Below, piece by piece: positions 40,814-49,034 of a stretch of DNA of 64,000 bases. The translations under genes were made by a program, and so were the position numbers. The first letter of the stretch is position 1. Every line of letters begins with the position of its first letter. The stretch spans positions 376,585 to 440,584 of the forward strand of contig NZ_KV908323.1 of assembly GCF_001999765.1 (NCBI RefSeq), read 5' to 3'. Below the pieces are notes generated by a model. That model saw only the letters and a program-made list of their open reading frames with translations, did no database searches and had not been told where the DNA came from. This DNA is from Sinomonas mesophila. GTDB lineage: Bacteria > Actinomycetota > Actinomycetes > Actinomycetales > Micrococcaceae.

Positions 40814-42565
40814 ATGGCGGGGGAGCAAGGGGAACACGAGTTCGGGGACCGGTACGCGCCGCGGCCTGTCGGCGACCCGCATGAAGGCGAGGAGTTCCCC
40901 GAGGATCCGTGCACGGAGGACTGGGTCGATGACCGGGACTTCGAGGAGCTCGGGCTCGTGGATCCGATGAGCCCGGAGGACTTCGCCGACATTGCCGCCG
41001 GGAAGGTCAGGTGGCTCGAGGCGCCGCGGTTCGACCCGGCGCTGTTCGACCCTCTCCCCAGGGTGGGGACGACGACGGCGGGCGGCGGCTGCGCCTGCGG
41101 GCACACCTGCCCGCCCTCGCCGCCCTCCCGTCCCTGCCAGGAGCCCGGCGACCCCGACGGCCCGTCAGCCGCAGGCGGCCAGTCAGACTCAGGCGATCCG
41201 TCCGCCGGGCTGCCCTCGCCCGGGGCGGCGATGGCGCTGATCCGGCTCGAGCGCGCCGCGGAGGCCCTGGGCGCGCTCGAGGCCCTCGAGGCCGAGCAGG
41301 CCAGGATCGACGCGGACAGGGCCGTCCTGCTCGCCGCGCTCACCCGCGCCGAGGGCTCCTCCAGCGAGGCCCCCGAGGCCCGCCTCGACGCCCCCGCCCT
41401 CGCCGCGTCCGAGACCGCCGCGCTGCTCAGGCTCCCCCAGCGCACCGCCAGGGCCATGGTCGAAGAGGCCCTGGCCCTCACCCATCCGTCCATGGCCCCC
41501 GTCCTGGCCGCCATGCGAGCCGGGCGGATGACCCGCCGCCGGGCCGCGGTCATCCTCGACGCCGCCACCCCCATCCCCACGGCCAAGCTGGCCGAGTTCG
41601 CTGCCGCGGCCGCGGCCGTCGCCGCCCCCGAGGACCCCGACCGCACCCCCACCCCAGGCGCCCTCGGCCGGAGGCTGCGCCGCCTCGCCGAGGACTACGC
41701 CGAGGCGCCCCTCGCCAAGCGCAGGGCCAGGGCCATGGCCGACCGGCGCGTCGATGTCGACCCCTGCGGCGACGGCATGTGCCACCTCACCGCCCTCATC
41801 CCCCTCGAAACCGGGGCGCTCATCGACACGAGGCTCAACGCCATCGCCCGCGGCCTCCAGGCACCCGACGAGGCCCGCACCGTCAACCAGCTCCGCGCCG
41901 ACATCCTCACCGACCTGCTCACCGGCACAGGCGGTCTGCTGGCAGGACCCTCCGCGCCCGCGGGCGGGGTGCGGATGGAGCTCGTCGTCACCGTCCCCGC
42001 CGCCACCCTGGCCGGCACGAGCGACACACCGGGGGAGATCCTCGGCTACGGCCCCATCGACCCCGCCGCGGCCCGCCTCCTGGCCTCCGAGACCGCGACC
42101 TGGACCCGCCTCACCGTCCACCCCATCACGGGGGCCCCGCTGGCCATCGGCCGCGTCCGGTACGCCCCGACCGCGGCCATGCGCCGCTTCCTCGCCCTGC
42201 GGGACGCCACCTGCCGATTCCCCGGCTGCGACAAACCCGCAGCCGCCACCGAGGCCGACCACACCCACTCCTGGGCCAACTGCGGCGACACCAGCGTGGA
42301 CAACCTCGCCCTCCTCTGCCGCGAACACCACCGAATCAAAACCCTCGGCTACTGGAAAGTCCGCCACATCGGCCAGACAGCCCAGGCGGCCCAGACCGCC
42401 CAGACCGCCCAGACCGCCCAGACGCCGGAACCGGCGCCGCAGACCGGGCCCGCACCGGAGCAGCAGACCGGTCATTCCCTACCCGCAGGCACCCTCGAAT
42501 GGACCGCACCCTCCGGCCGAAAGCACCTGACCTACCCCCACACCGACCCACCCCCACCCTTCTGA
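40814..42565 (+). CDS. DUF222 / HNH endonuclease domain protein (13E12-type)
   Basis: The protein has 583 residues from the ATG at 40814. After an acidic N-terminus and a Cys/Pro-rich stretch (GGGCACGHTCPPSPP), an Ala-rich DUF222 region spans about residues 135-400. It is followed by the HNH motif (CRFPGCDKPAAATEADHTHSWANCG...NLALLCREHH) near residue 470. The C-terminus ends LEWTAPSGRKHLTYPHTD, a family-typical tail. Such genes are multicopy in Micrococcaceae and mycobacteria; nuclease activity and role are not established. Its tail matches the relic at 4471-4580. An AlaGlnThr tripeptide repeat lies just before the tail. The start is uncertain because no strong Shine-Dalgarno is visible. Confidence 0.88.
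   Translation: MAGEQGEHEFGDRYAPRPVGDPHEGEEFPEDPCTEDWVDDRDFEELGLVDPMSPEDFADIAAGKVRWLEAPRFDPALFDPLPRVGTTTAGGGCACGHTCPPSPPSRPCQEPGDPDGPSAAGGQSDSGDPSAGLPSPGAAMALIRLERAAEALGALEALEAEQARIDADRAVLLAALTRAEGSSSEAPEARLDAPALAASETAALLRLPQRTARAMVEEALALTHPSMAPVLAAMRAGRMTRRRAAVILDAATPIPTAKLAEFAAAAAAVAAPEDPDRTPTPGALGRRLRRLAEDYAEAPLAKRRARAMADRRVDVDPCGDGMCHLTALIPLETGALIDTRLNAIARGLQAPDEARTVNQLRADILTDLLTGTGGLLAGPSAPAGGVRMELVVTVPAATLAGTSDTPGEILGYGPIDPAAARLLASETATWTRLTVHPITGAPLAIGRVRYAPTAAMRRFLALRDATCRFPGCDKPAAATEADHTHSWANCGDTSVDNLALLCREHHRIKTLGYWKVRHIGQTAQAAQTAQTAQTAQTPEPAPQTGPAPEQQTGHSLPAGTLEWTAPSGRKHLTYPHTDPPPPF
42389..42424 (+). repeat. 9-bp tandem repeat in the HNH gene
   Basis: Four units of GCCCAGACC (the last ends ACG), preceded by two degenerate units, encode AQTAQTAQT. 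The period keeps the reading frame. Confidence 0.85.
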
Positions 42566-42583
42566 CCTTGCGGCACTCGGGCC

Positions 42584-43999
42584 TCAAGCCGGCTGCTCCG
42601 CCCGCCTGAGCGGCCTGGCCATGGCGGCCGCCGTGAGCAGGGCGGCGGTGCCGCCGGCGACGAGGGCGACAGTCGTCCCGGACCACGTGCCATACCGCTC
42701 GGGGGCAGCGACAAGGACAAGAGCCGCCACACCGATGGCAGTGCCCAGCTGGGCGCCAGTGTTCAGGACGCCCGTCGCGGTGGAGGTGTGCGCCTCCGGG
42801 ACGTCGGTGCCCAGATTGATGCAGCCGACGGATGAGAGCCCGAGGCCCGCTCCGAGGGCCGCCAGAGCCGCGACGATCCCGGCCACGGTCTCCACGGCCA
42901 CGGTCTCCACGGCGACTGTCTCCACGGCGACTGTCTCCACGGCGACGGCGGCGGCGAGGTTGGCGGCAGCGATCAGGGTGAGACCACTCAGGACGGCCGC
43001 ACGGCGGGAGGAGCGCGCGATCACCACGGATGCCGCCGCGGAGCCGGCCACTGCCCCGCCGCTCACACTCAGCAGGAGGAGCCCGGTGCCGAACGCGGAA
43101 AGGCCTGACTGCTGCTGGAGGTGGAGGGTCAGCAGAACGCTCGTCGAGGAGGTAGCGGCCGTGTTGATGAACGACCCTGCAGACCCCAGCGCGAGCCGGC
43201 GGTTGCGGATGGCGGCCGCAGGCAGGATGGGCTCCCTGGCACGCCGGCTCCAGCCCGCGAGAGCGAGGCCGCCCAGGACGCCAAGGCCCATGATGACGGT
43301 GCCCCACGGGCCCGAGCCCTCCTGCTCGACCAGCGCCGCTCCCGCCACCACCGCCATGACCGAGCCCGTCAGCAGGGACGCCCCGACGACGTCGAGCGAG
43401 ACGCCGGGTTCACCGGCTCTGTTGGCCGCGATCCACGTCAGCACCCCGACGATCAGCAGGACAGCCATGGGGAGGTTCAGCCAGAACACGGACCGCCAGT
43501 CCCAGAGGTCGGTCAGCACGCCACCGACAAAGAACCCGCCGGAGCCAGCCACAGCCCCGGCGGCTCCCCACAGCGCGAGTGCCTGATTGCGCGAGCGCTC
43601 GTCCGGGGAGACGGCGAGGAGGAGACCGAGGGCTACCGGGACCGAGATGGCCGCGCATGCGCCCTGCAGAGCCCGGGCCGTCACGAGATGCCACGCTTCA
43701 AGCGAGAGCCCACCGGCCGCGCTCCCGACCCCGAAGCCGGCCAGGCCCGCGAGGAGCACCTTCCGGGGGCCGAACATTCGGCCCAGACGGGCGCCCAGGA
43801 CGAGGAGCCCTCCGAAGAACATGGCGTAGGCCGTTGCGAGGGGCCCCTCCATGGCGGGGCCCGCGCCAACGCTCTCCAGCATGGCCGGTATCGGGGTGAT
43901 CCCGATCGACACGCCGAGCACACCCACGAACTGGACCATGCAGAGGACCGCCGCCGCCCTGCTCAGTCCAAGAGCCGGGCGGCGGCGTGCCGGAGCCAT
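42584..43999 (-). CDS. MFS transporter, DHA2 (14-helix drug/H+ antiporter) family
   Basis: The 471-residue membrane protein starts at the ATG at 43999. Helix 1 follows a short basic N-terminus (MAPARRRPALGLSRAAAVL). The MFS motif A region reads GARLGRMFGPRKVLL, and motif C-like sequence AAGAVAGSGGFFVGGVLTD occurs in helix 5, as in EmrB/QacA-type exporters. Substrate is unknown. A Val-Ala-Val-Glu-Thr pentapeptide is repeated about four times (VAVET) within a late hydrophobic segment, placing several glutamates where a helix would be expected. The gene converges on the HNH gene (18 bases apart) and lies 20 bases after the dodecin gene on the same strand. Confidence 0.88.
   Translation of the reverse strand: MAPARRRPALGLSRAAAVLCMVQFVGVLGVSIGITPIPAMLESVGAGPAMEGPLATAYAMFFGGLLVLGARLGRMFGPRKVLLAGLAGFGVGSAAGGLSLEAWHLVTARALQGACAAISVPVALGLLLAVSPDERSRNQALALWGAAGAVAGSGGFFVGGVLTDLWDWRSVFWLNLPMAVLLIVGVLTWIAANRAGEPGVSLDVVGASLLTGSVMAVVAGAALVEQEGSGPWGTVIMGLGVLGGLALAGWSRRAREPILPAAAIRNRRLALGSAGSFINTAATSSTSVLLTLHLQQQSGLSAFGTGLLLLSVSGGAVAGSAAASVVIARSSRRAAVLSGLTLIAAANLAAAVAVETVAVETVAVETVAVETVAGIVAALAALGAGLGLSSVGCINLGTDVPEAHTSTATGVLNTGAQLGTAIGVAALVLVAAPERYGTWSGTTVALVAGGTAALLTAAAMARPLRRAEQPA
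42881..42940 (-). repeat. 15-bp tandem repeat in the MFS gene
   Basis: Four contiguous 15-bp units (plus-strand GGCSACKGTCTCCAC) encode VAVET repeats. Two sub-types alternate in blocks of two, suggesting successive duplications. Confidence 0.9.
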
Positions 44000-44019
44000 G
44001 TCCTCGCGAGGCTTCGTGC

Positions 44020-44229
44020 CTACCGCTCGAGGCGGAAGCCGAGCTTGACGGTCACCTGCCAGTCGGCCACGGCGCCGTCCTCGAGGTGCCCGCGGATCGA
44101 CTGTACTTCGAACCAGTCGAGGTGGCGGACCGTCTGGGCTGCTGCTGCGATGGCGTTCCTGACTGCGTCGTCGACGCCGTCCGGGCTGGTTCCGACGATC
44201 TCCGAGACGCTGTAGGTGTGCCCTGCCAT
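44020..44229 (-). CDS. Dodecin, flavin-storage protein
   Basis: The 69-residue protein matches dodecin along its whole length: HTYSVSEIVGTSPDGVDDAV at the start, then AQTVRHLDWFEVQSIRG with the flavin-stacking tryptophan, and DWQVTVKLGFRLE at the end. Dodecins form hollow dodecamers that bind FMN/riboflavin or, in some bacteria, coenzyme A, and buffer free flavin. AGGAGG lies just upstream of the ATG. It may be cotranscribed with the downstream MFS gene. Confidence 0.93.
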   Translation of the reverse strand: MAGHTYSVSEIVGTSPDGVDDAVRNAIAAAAQTVRHLDWFEVQSIRGHLEDGAVADWQVTVKLGFRLER

Positions 44230-44312
44230 GGTTCCTCCTGTGCAGTCGTGCGGGAGCCGCCGGGGCGGCCGTCGCCCGGCCGTCGGCCGGACCGTGCTGG
44301 CAGACTATCCCC

Positions 44313-45182
44313 GTGGTGAATGCTTGGCCAGAACCCGGGCGGTGCGCCGGGCTGCCTCCTGCGGAAGCCGTCGTGGCCCGCCTCCGCGCGGCCGGATGCG
44401 TCTTCGCCGAGGACGAAGCGCGGCTCGTTCTGGAGGCCGCGCGGACCCCGGCCGACCTCGAGGAGTTCGTGCGCCGGCGGTGCTCCGGGGAGCCCCTCGA
44501 GCACGTCCTGGGCTGGGCCGAGTTTGCGGGCCTGCGCATCGCCGTCGGCGCCGGGGTCTTCGTGCCGCGGCAGCGCAGCCGGCTGCTCGTGCGGCTCGCC
44601 GTGGAGCTCGTGGGACAGGCGGCCGGGCGTGACGCTCCCGCCGTCCGTCCAGCCGTCATCGTCGACCTCTTCTGCGGCTCGGGGGCCATCGGGGCGGCCG
44701 TCGCCGCGGAGCTCGCGGCCCGGGGCCGCGCCTGCGAGTTGCACGCTGCGGACATCGACCCGGTCGCGGCCGCGTACGCGCGCCACAACCTGGCCCCATG
44801 CTCGGGGCGCGTCCACATCGGGGACGTGTTCGCAGCGCTCCCAGGCTCGCTGCGCGGGCGCGTCGACGTCCTTGTCGCGAATGCTCCCTACGTCCCCACG
44901 GTGGCGGTGGCCCTGATGCCGCCCGAGGCGCGCAACCACGAGCCGCTCGCCGCCCTCGACGGCGGCGACGACGGCCTCGCCCTGCACCGACGGGTCGCCG
45001 CTGGGGCGGGGGAGTGGCTGGCCCCGGGAGGGACCGTGATCCTGGAGGCGAGTCCCGCTCAGGCGCGCGTCACCGCGGGGCTGCTCGCCGGCGTCGGCCT
45101 TCCGGCCCGCACCGTTCAGGACGACGACCTCGACGCGGCCGCGGCCCTCGGGACGCGGCCGCGCGTGGAGGCCCGCACCTGA
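44313..45182 (+). CDS. PrmC-related protein N5-glutamine methyltransferase
   Basis: The 289-residue SAM-dependent methyltransferase has the PrmC layout: a helical N-terminal domain with GEPLEHVLGWAEFAG and VFVPRQRSRLLV, then the SAM motif VDLFCGSGAIGAAVA, the acidic ADIDPVAAAYAR, and NAPYVPT in place of the NPPY substrate loop. NAPY and overall divergence fit the PrmC-related subfamily (putative glutamine methyltransferase) rather than the canonical release-factor enzyme. The start is GTG at 44313, with GTG at 44316 as an alternative. A TATCCC box ends one or two bases before, so the true transcription and translation starts need care. Confidence 0.85.
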   Translation: MVNAWPEPGRCAGLPPAEAVVARLRAAGCVFAEDEARLVLEAARTPADLEEFVRRRCSGEPLEHVLGWAEFAGLRIAVGAGVFVPRQRSRLLVRLAVELVGQAAGRDAPAVRPAVIVDLFCGSGAIGAAVAAELAARGRACELHAADIDPVAAAYARHNLAPCSGRVHIGDVFAALPGSLRGRVDVLVANAPYVPTVAVALMPPEARNHEPLAALDGGDDGLALHRRVAAGAGEWLAPGGTVILEASPAQARVTAGLLAGVGLPARTVQDDDLDAAAALGTRPRVEART

Positions 45183-45235
45183 GACGACAGGGCCCTGTCC
45201 CGTGGTTGTGCCACGGGACAGGGCCCTGTCGTCTC
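45181..45235. terminator. Bidirectional terminator with 25-bp perfect stem
   Basis: Arms 45181-45205 and 45211-45235 are perfectly complementary around a 5-base loop. The hairpin begins inside the stop codon of the methyltransferase gene and ends five bases from the stop of the universal stress protein gene, so it serves both converging genes. Confidence 0.9.
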
Positions 45236-45240
45236 GTCCC

Positions 45241-45633
45241 TCAGCCGGCCTTCACCGCGAGCACCGGGCAGCGGGCCTCGAGGAGGATCCGCTGGGCCGT
45301 GCTGCCCATGATCAGCTTGCCCACTGGACTGCGCTTCCGCAGACCGATGACGATCAGCTCCGCGCCATGCGACTCGGCGGCGTCCAGCACCTCCTCCGCG
45401 GCGTCATGTCCGCGCAGCGGCTGCAGGAGGACGTGCTCCACCTCGGCGGCGTCCAGCCGGCTCTGGAGTGCGGCGATCTGCTCCTCCTGGGCGAAGCGCT
45501 GGTCGACGACGGCATCCCCGCGGGAGGAATTGACGACGACGAGCTTCGCGGCAGCCTTCGAGGCCTCGGCGATGGCCCGCTCGAAGGCCGCCTCGCCCTC
45601 GGGGGTGGGGATGTAGCCGACGACGATGCTCAC
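45241..45633 (-). CDS. Universal stress protein (UspA family)
   Basis: The 130-residue single-domain protein has the Usp start [20 protein letters not shown] and the ATP-binding motif [21 protein letters not shown] ahead of a C-terminal CPVLAVKAG strand. It starts with GTG at 45633, overlapping the end of tctA by four bases, with AAGGAG five bases upstream. It is therefore the last gene of the tct operon and translationally coupled to it. The role in this operon is unknown; a Usp protein could sense ATP and modulate the transporter. Confidence 0.92.
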   Translation of the reverse strand: MSIVVGYIPTPEGEAAFERAIAEASKAAAKLVVVNSSRGDAVVDQRFAQEEQIAALQSRLDAAEVEHVLLQPLRGHDAAEEVLDAAESHGAELIVIGLRKRSPVGKLIMGSTAQRILLEARCPVLAVKAG

Positions 45634-47342
45634 AGTGACTCCTTCTCGTGGCTGTGGCTGTCCTTGTGGTGGGGCTGGCGCTCCTCGGGCGCCGGAGCGG
45701 CGGCCCGGTCCGGAGCGGCGGCCTGGTCCGGAGCGGCGGCCTGGTCCGTAGCGGCGGCCCGGTCCCTAGCGGCGGCCCGGTCCGTGGCCGGCTCCTCCGC
45801 GACGGCGGCTGCAGCCGCCGTCGGGCCTTCGGCCGCGGCGAGGGCGGCTGCGGCCTGGGGCCGGCGGCGTCGCACCAGCGCCAGCACCAGCGGCAGGGCG
45901 AGCAGCGCGGCGACGGCGATGTACACGCCGATCGCGATCGGCTCGCTCCAGAGCCCGGCGACGTCGCCGCCGGAGAGCTGCAGCGCCTTGCGGAGCTGGC
46001 CCTCGGCACGCGGGCCGAGGATGAGGCCGATGACGAGCGGCAGGATCGGCAGGCCGAAGCGCCGCATCGCGAAGCCCAGCAGCCCGAGGACCAGCAGGAT
46101 CGCGAGGTCGAATGCCTGCAGGTTCACGGCGTAGGCGCCGAGCGTTGCGAAGAACAGGATCCCGGCGTACAGGTACGGCCGCGGGATCTGCAGCAGCTTG
46201 GCCCACAGCGGCGCGAGCGGCAGGTTGATCAGCAGGAGCAGGGTGTTGCCGATGAACAGGCTCGCGATGAGCGCCCACACGAGATCCGGCTCGTTGTCGA
46301 ACAGCAGCGGTCCGGGCTGGATGCCGTACTGCGTGAACGCGGCGAGCATGACGGCGGCGGTCGCGTTGGTTGGCAGGCCGAGGGCCAGCATCGGGGTCAG
46401 GGTCCCTGCGGCCGAGGCGTTGTTCGCCGCCTCGGGCCCGGCCACGCCCTCGATCGCGCCGTGGCCGAACTCCTCCTTGTGCTTGGAGAGCCTCTTCTCG
46501 GTCACGTAGGAGAGGAACGTCGGGACCTCGGCGCCGCCGGCGGGCAGGGCCCCGAAGGGGAAGCCGTAGGCGGTGCCGCGCAGCCACGGCTTCCAGGAGC
46601 GCTTCCAGTCCTGCTTGCCCATCCACGGCCGTCCCACGGGGATCGTGGAGAGCGGGTTCCGGCGCAGGTGCGCGGCGATCCAGAGCGCCTCGCCGACGGC
46701 GAAGATCGCCACGGCGACGACGATGACGTCGAGACCGTCGGCCAGCAGGGGCTGGCCGAAGACGAGCCGCTGCTGCCCGGTCACCGGGTCGATGCCGACG
46801 AGGCCGATGGCCAGGCCGAGTCCGAGGGAGGCGAAGCCGCGGAGCTTCGAGGAGCCGAGGATCGCGGTGACGGCGATGAAGGCCAGCACCATGATGGCCA
46901 GATAGCTGGACGGGCCGAGGCTCACGGCGAAGTCCACCACGGGCGGGGCGAAGGCCACGAGCAGGGCGGTGCCGATCGTGCCCGCGACGAAGGAGCCGAT
47001 GGCTGCCGTCGCGAGGGCCTGGGCCGCCCGCCCGGCCTTGGCCATCCTGTGGCCCTCGATGGCCGTGATCACGGTGGCGGACTCGCCGGGGGTGTTGAGC
47101 AGGATCGAGGTGGTGGAGCCGCCGTACATGCCGCCGTAGTAGATGCCGGCGAACATGATGAAGGCGCTCGTCGGCTCGAGGCCGTAGGTCAGGGGCAGCA
47201 GCAGGGCCACGGCCATGGCGGGGCCGATGCCCGGCAGCACGCCGACGGCGGTGCCGAGCAGCACGCCGAGGAAGGCGTAGAGGAGGTTCATCGGCGTCGC
47301 CGCGGTGGCGAAGCCCTGCATGAGCAGGTTCAGAGTGTCCAT
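45630..47342 (-). CDS. tctA: Tripartite tricarboxylate transporter, large permease TctA
   Basis: The 570-residue integral membrane protein has the TctA signatures: [20 protein letters not shown] near residue 40, an early [19 protein letters not shown], and in the second half [23 protein letters not shown]. The family has about 500 residues; the surplus is a hydrophilic C-terminal tail of some 60 residues made of Ala-Ala-Asp-rich repeats and a final [10 protein letters not shown]. It moves tricarboxylates with TctB and the TctC binding protein using an ion gradient. ATG 47342 immediately follows the tctB stop. Confidence 0.95.
   Translation of the reverse strand: MDTLNLLMQGFATAATPMNLLYAFLGVLLGTAVGVLPGIGPAMAVALLLPLTYGLEPTSAFIMFAGIYYGGMYGGSTTSILLNTPGESATVITAIEGHRMAKAGRAAQALATAAIGSFVAGTIGTALLVAFAPPVVDFAVSLGPSSYLAIMVLAFIAVTAILGSSKLRGFASLGLGLAIGLVGIDPVTGQQRLVFGQPLLADGLDVIVVAVAIFAVGEALWIAAHLRRNPLSTIPVGRPWMGKQDWKRSWKPWLRGTAYGFPFGALPAGGAEVPTFLSYVTEKRLSKHKEEFGHGAIEGVAGPEAANNASAAGTLTPMLALGLPTNATAAVMLAAFTQYGIQPGPLLFDNEPDLVWALIASLFIGNTLLLLINLPLAPLWAKLLQIPRPYLYAGILFFATLGAYAVNLQAFDLAILLVLGLLGFAMRRFGLPILPLVIGLILGPRAEGQLRKALQLSGGDVAGLWSEPIAIGVYIAVAALLALPLVLALVRRRRPQAAAALAAAEGPTAAAAAVAEEPATDRAAARDRAAATDQAAAPDQAAAPDRAAAPAPEERQPHHKDSHSHEKESL
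45697..45786 (-). repeat. 18-bp tandem repeat in the tctA 3' end
   Basis: Five 18-bp units of the form GCGGCGGCCYGGTCCGGA (plus strand) encode DRAAA/DQAAAP repeats in the cytoplasmic tail. The period preserves the frame. Confidence 0.9.
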
Positions 47343-47846
47343 TCAGAGCACCCCCGTGAGGAAGCCGGCCGGGAGCCTGATGCCGAGGCCGAGGTAGAAG
47401 CCGTAGAAGGTGGCCAGGGACAGCGCCACGGAGATGATCACGTCCCGCACGTAGCGGCGGCTGCCGAGGGCCCAGACACTGCCGTAGAACAGCAGGGCCC
47501 CGGAGATCACCCAGCCCGCGATGTCGATGATGAGGATGTTGAGCACGAAGGCCGCGAGGAGCGGCAGGACCGTCCGCCAGTCGGTCGGGTGCGTGAGGTC
47601 CACGTCCTCGCCGCCCTCGGCCTCGCCGCGGCCGCCGCGCAGGACGTCCACCACGAGCAGCACCGCGCAGACCACGAGCAGGCCGCCGACGATGAACGGG
47701 ACCGTCTTCGGGCCCACCGGGTCCGACTGCGAGTACGGGACGGCCAGACGGGAGGCATCGATCAGGACGGCGGCCCCGACCGCGCCGAGCAGGGCGGCGA
47801 AGCCCAGCTCGGCGCGGCCCTTGAGCCGGGAGGCGATGGTGGTCAT
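47343..47846 (-). CDS. tctB: Tripartite tricarboxylate transporter, small permease TctB
   Basis: The 167-residue protein has four predicted membrane segments (residues about 14-32, 46-66, 92-120, 126-150), the TctB layout, with the conserved DPVGPKTVPFIVGGLLVV. The ATG at 47846 overlaps the tctC stop (ATGA), indicating coupled translation. A hydrophilic loop with RGGRGEAEGGEDVDL lies between helices 2 and 3. Confidence 0.92.
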   Translation of the reverse strand: MTTIASRLKGRAELGFAALLGAVGAAVLIDASRLAVPYSQSDPVGPKTVPFIVGGLLVVCAVLLVVDVLRGGRGEAEGGEDVDLTHPTDWRTVLPLLAAFVLNILIIDIAGWVISGALLFYGSVWALGSRRYVRDVIISVALSLATFYGFYLGLGIRLPAGFLTGVL

Positions 47847-48856
47847 GCCAGGCCGAGCTTCGTCAGCACGTCCGCGACGCGCTGGTCCTGGTCCTTGAGG
47901 AAGGACGCGAACTCGTCGCCGGTGGCGAAGGCGTCGCTCCAGCCGTTCTTGGCCAGCGCGTCCTTCCACTCCTGCGTGCCGTGCATCTTCGTCAGTGCGG
48001 CCACGATCCGGTCGCGGTCGGCGTCGGAGACCTCCGGCGGCGCCACGATGCCGCGCCAGTTGGTGAAGACCAGATCGATGTTGGACTCCTTGAGCGTCGG
48101 GGCATCCACGCCCTCGAGCCGCTCGTCCCCGCTCGTGGCCAGCACGCGGACCTCGCCGGAGGCGATCTGGTCCATGTACTCGCCGGCGCCCGAGGCGGCA
48201 AAGCCGAGCTTGTTGCCGAGGATCGCCGGGAGCAGGTCACCGCCGCCGTCGAACGCCACGTAGTTGACCTGCTTCGGATCCAGGCCGACGGCCTGAGCGA
48301 GCTGCATCGGCAGGAGGTGGTCGGGGCCGCCCGGGGAGGAGCCGCCGCCGACGGCGACCTTGGACGGGTCCTTCGTCCACGCGTCGACGAGCTCGGTGAT
48401 GGTCTTGTACGGCGAGTCCTTGGAGACCATGATGGCGCCGGGCTCCTCGATGAGGCGGGCCAGCGGCGTCGTCTGGGTCAGCTTGGCCTCGGACTTGTTG
48501 GTATAGCTAGCGCCCACGACGCCCAGGCCCATGAGCATCGCGAGGTCGCCGTTGCCCTTCTCGTTGACCGTGCGGGCCAGGCCCACGGTGCCGCCAGCGC
48601 CAGCGAGGTTGAACACCTCGATGCCCTTGGCGACCTTGGTCTCCTCCATGACCTTCGCGGCGGTGCGGGCCGTGGTGTCGTAGCCGCCGCCTGCGGTGTT
48701 GGGGACCATGATCCGGAGCCCGGTCAGCGGCTGGTCCGCGGTGGTGGTGGTCCCGCCCCCGCCTCCCCCGCCGGTGACGCCGCAGCCAGTCGCGGCGAGG
48801 GCCAGGCCGACGGCGGCGGCGGCCAGGCGGAGGGCCTTGAAATTCTTGCGAAGCAT
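47843..48856 (-). CDS. tctC: Tripartite tricarboxylate transporter substrate-binding lipoprotein TctC
   Basis: The 337-residue protein starts at ATG 48856 with GAGGAC upstream. A lipoprotein signal (LALAATGC, Cys25) and a Gly/Thr linker precede a Bug-type binding domain: LRIMVPNTAGGGYDTTARTAA, then AVGGGSSPGGPDHL and YVAFDGGGDLLPAILG. Bug/TctC proteins bind carboxylates such as citrate and hand them to TctAB. It is the first gene of tctC-tctB-tctA-usp and diverges from the CitA-type kinase gene. Confidence 0.94.
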   Translation of the reverse strand: MLRKNFKALRLAAAAVGLALAATGCGVTGGGGGGGTTTTADQPLTGLRIMVPNTAGGGYDTTARTAAKVMEETKVAKGIEVFNLAGAGGTVGLARTVNEKGNGDLAMLMGLGVVGASYTNKSEAKLTQTTPLARLIEEPGAIMVSKDSPYKTITELVDAWTKDPSKVAVGGGSSPGGPDHLLPMQLAQAVGLDPKQVNYVAFDGGGDLLPAILGNKLGFAASGAGEYMDQIASGEVRVLATSGDERLEGVDAPTLKESNIDLVFTNWRGIVAPPEVSDADRDRIVAALTKMHGTQEWKDALAKNGWSDAFATGDEFASFLKDQDQRVADVLTKLGLA

Positions 48857-48913
48857 CGTTGCTGTCCTCGTCTCAAAAGTTGGGTGCGAGCGTGATTTCA
48901 CGGTAGCGACGAG

Positions 48914-48929
48914 CGTGACGCGGGTCACT
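48914..48929. promoter_or_regulatory. CRP/GlxR-like operator between tctC and the sensor kinase
   Basis: CGTGACGCGGGTCACT contains GTGA-N6-TCAC, matching the CRP/GlxR consensus TGTGA-N6-TCACA at eight of ten defined positions. It lies in the 178-base divergent promoter region, 58 bases from the tctC start codon and 106 from the kinase start. A CRP-like, cAMP-responsive input on citrate-type uptake is likely; no CRP gene is in the window. Confidence 0.55.
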
Positions 48930-48930
48930 C

Positions 48931-48956
48931 TTGTGTTCGCAAAGGACGTTGTGTTC
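48931..48956 (+). promoter_or_regulatory. Direct repeat TTGTGTTC, possible response-regulator site
   Basis: TTGTGTTC occurs at 48931-48938 and 48949-48956, 18 bases apart, right beside the CRP-like palindrome. Direct repeats of this kind are typical binding sites for CitB-type response regulators; the assignment to the adjacent regulator is inference. Confidence 0.35.
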
Positions 48957-49034
48957 ATTGAGTGCACGCCCCGACCGCGCCGCACCGCTCGATACCGCGT
49001 GCCGCTCGATAATGGACAGGACACGAGAGAAGGG

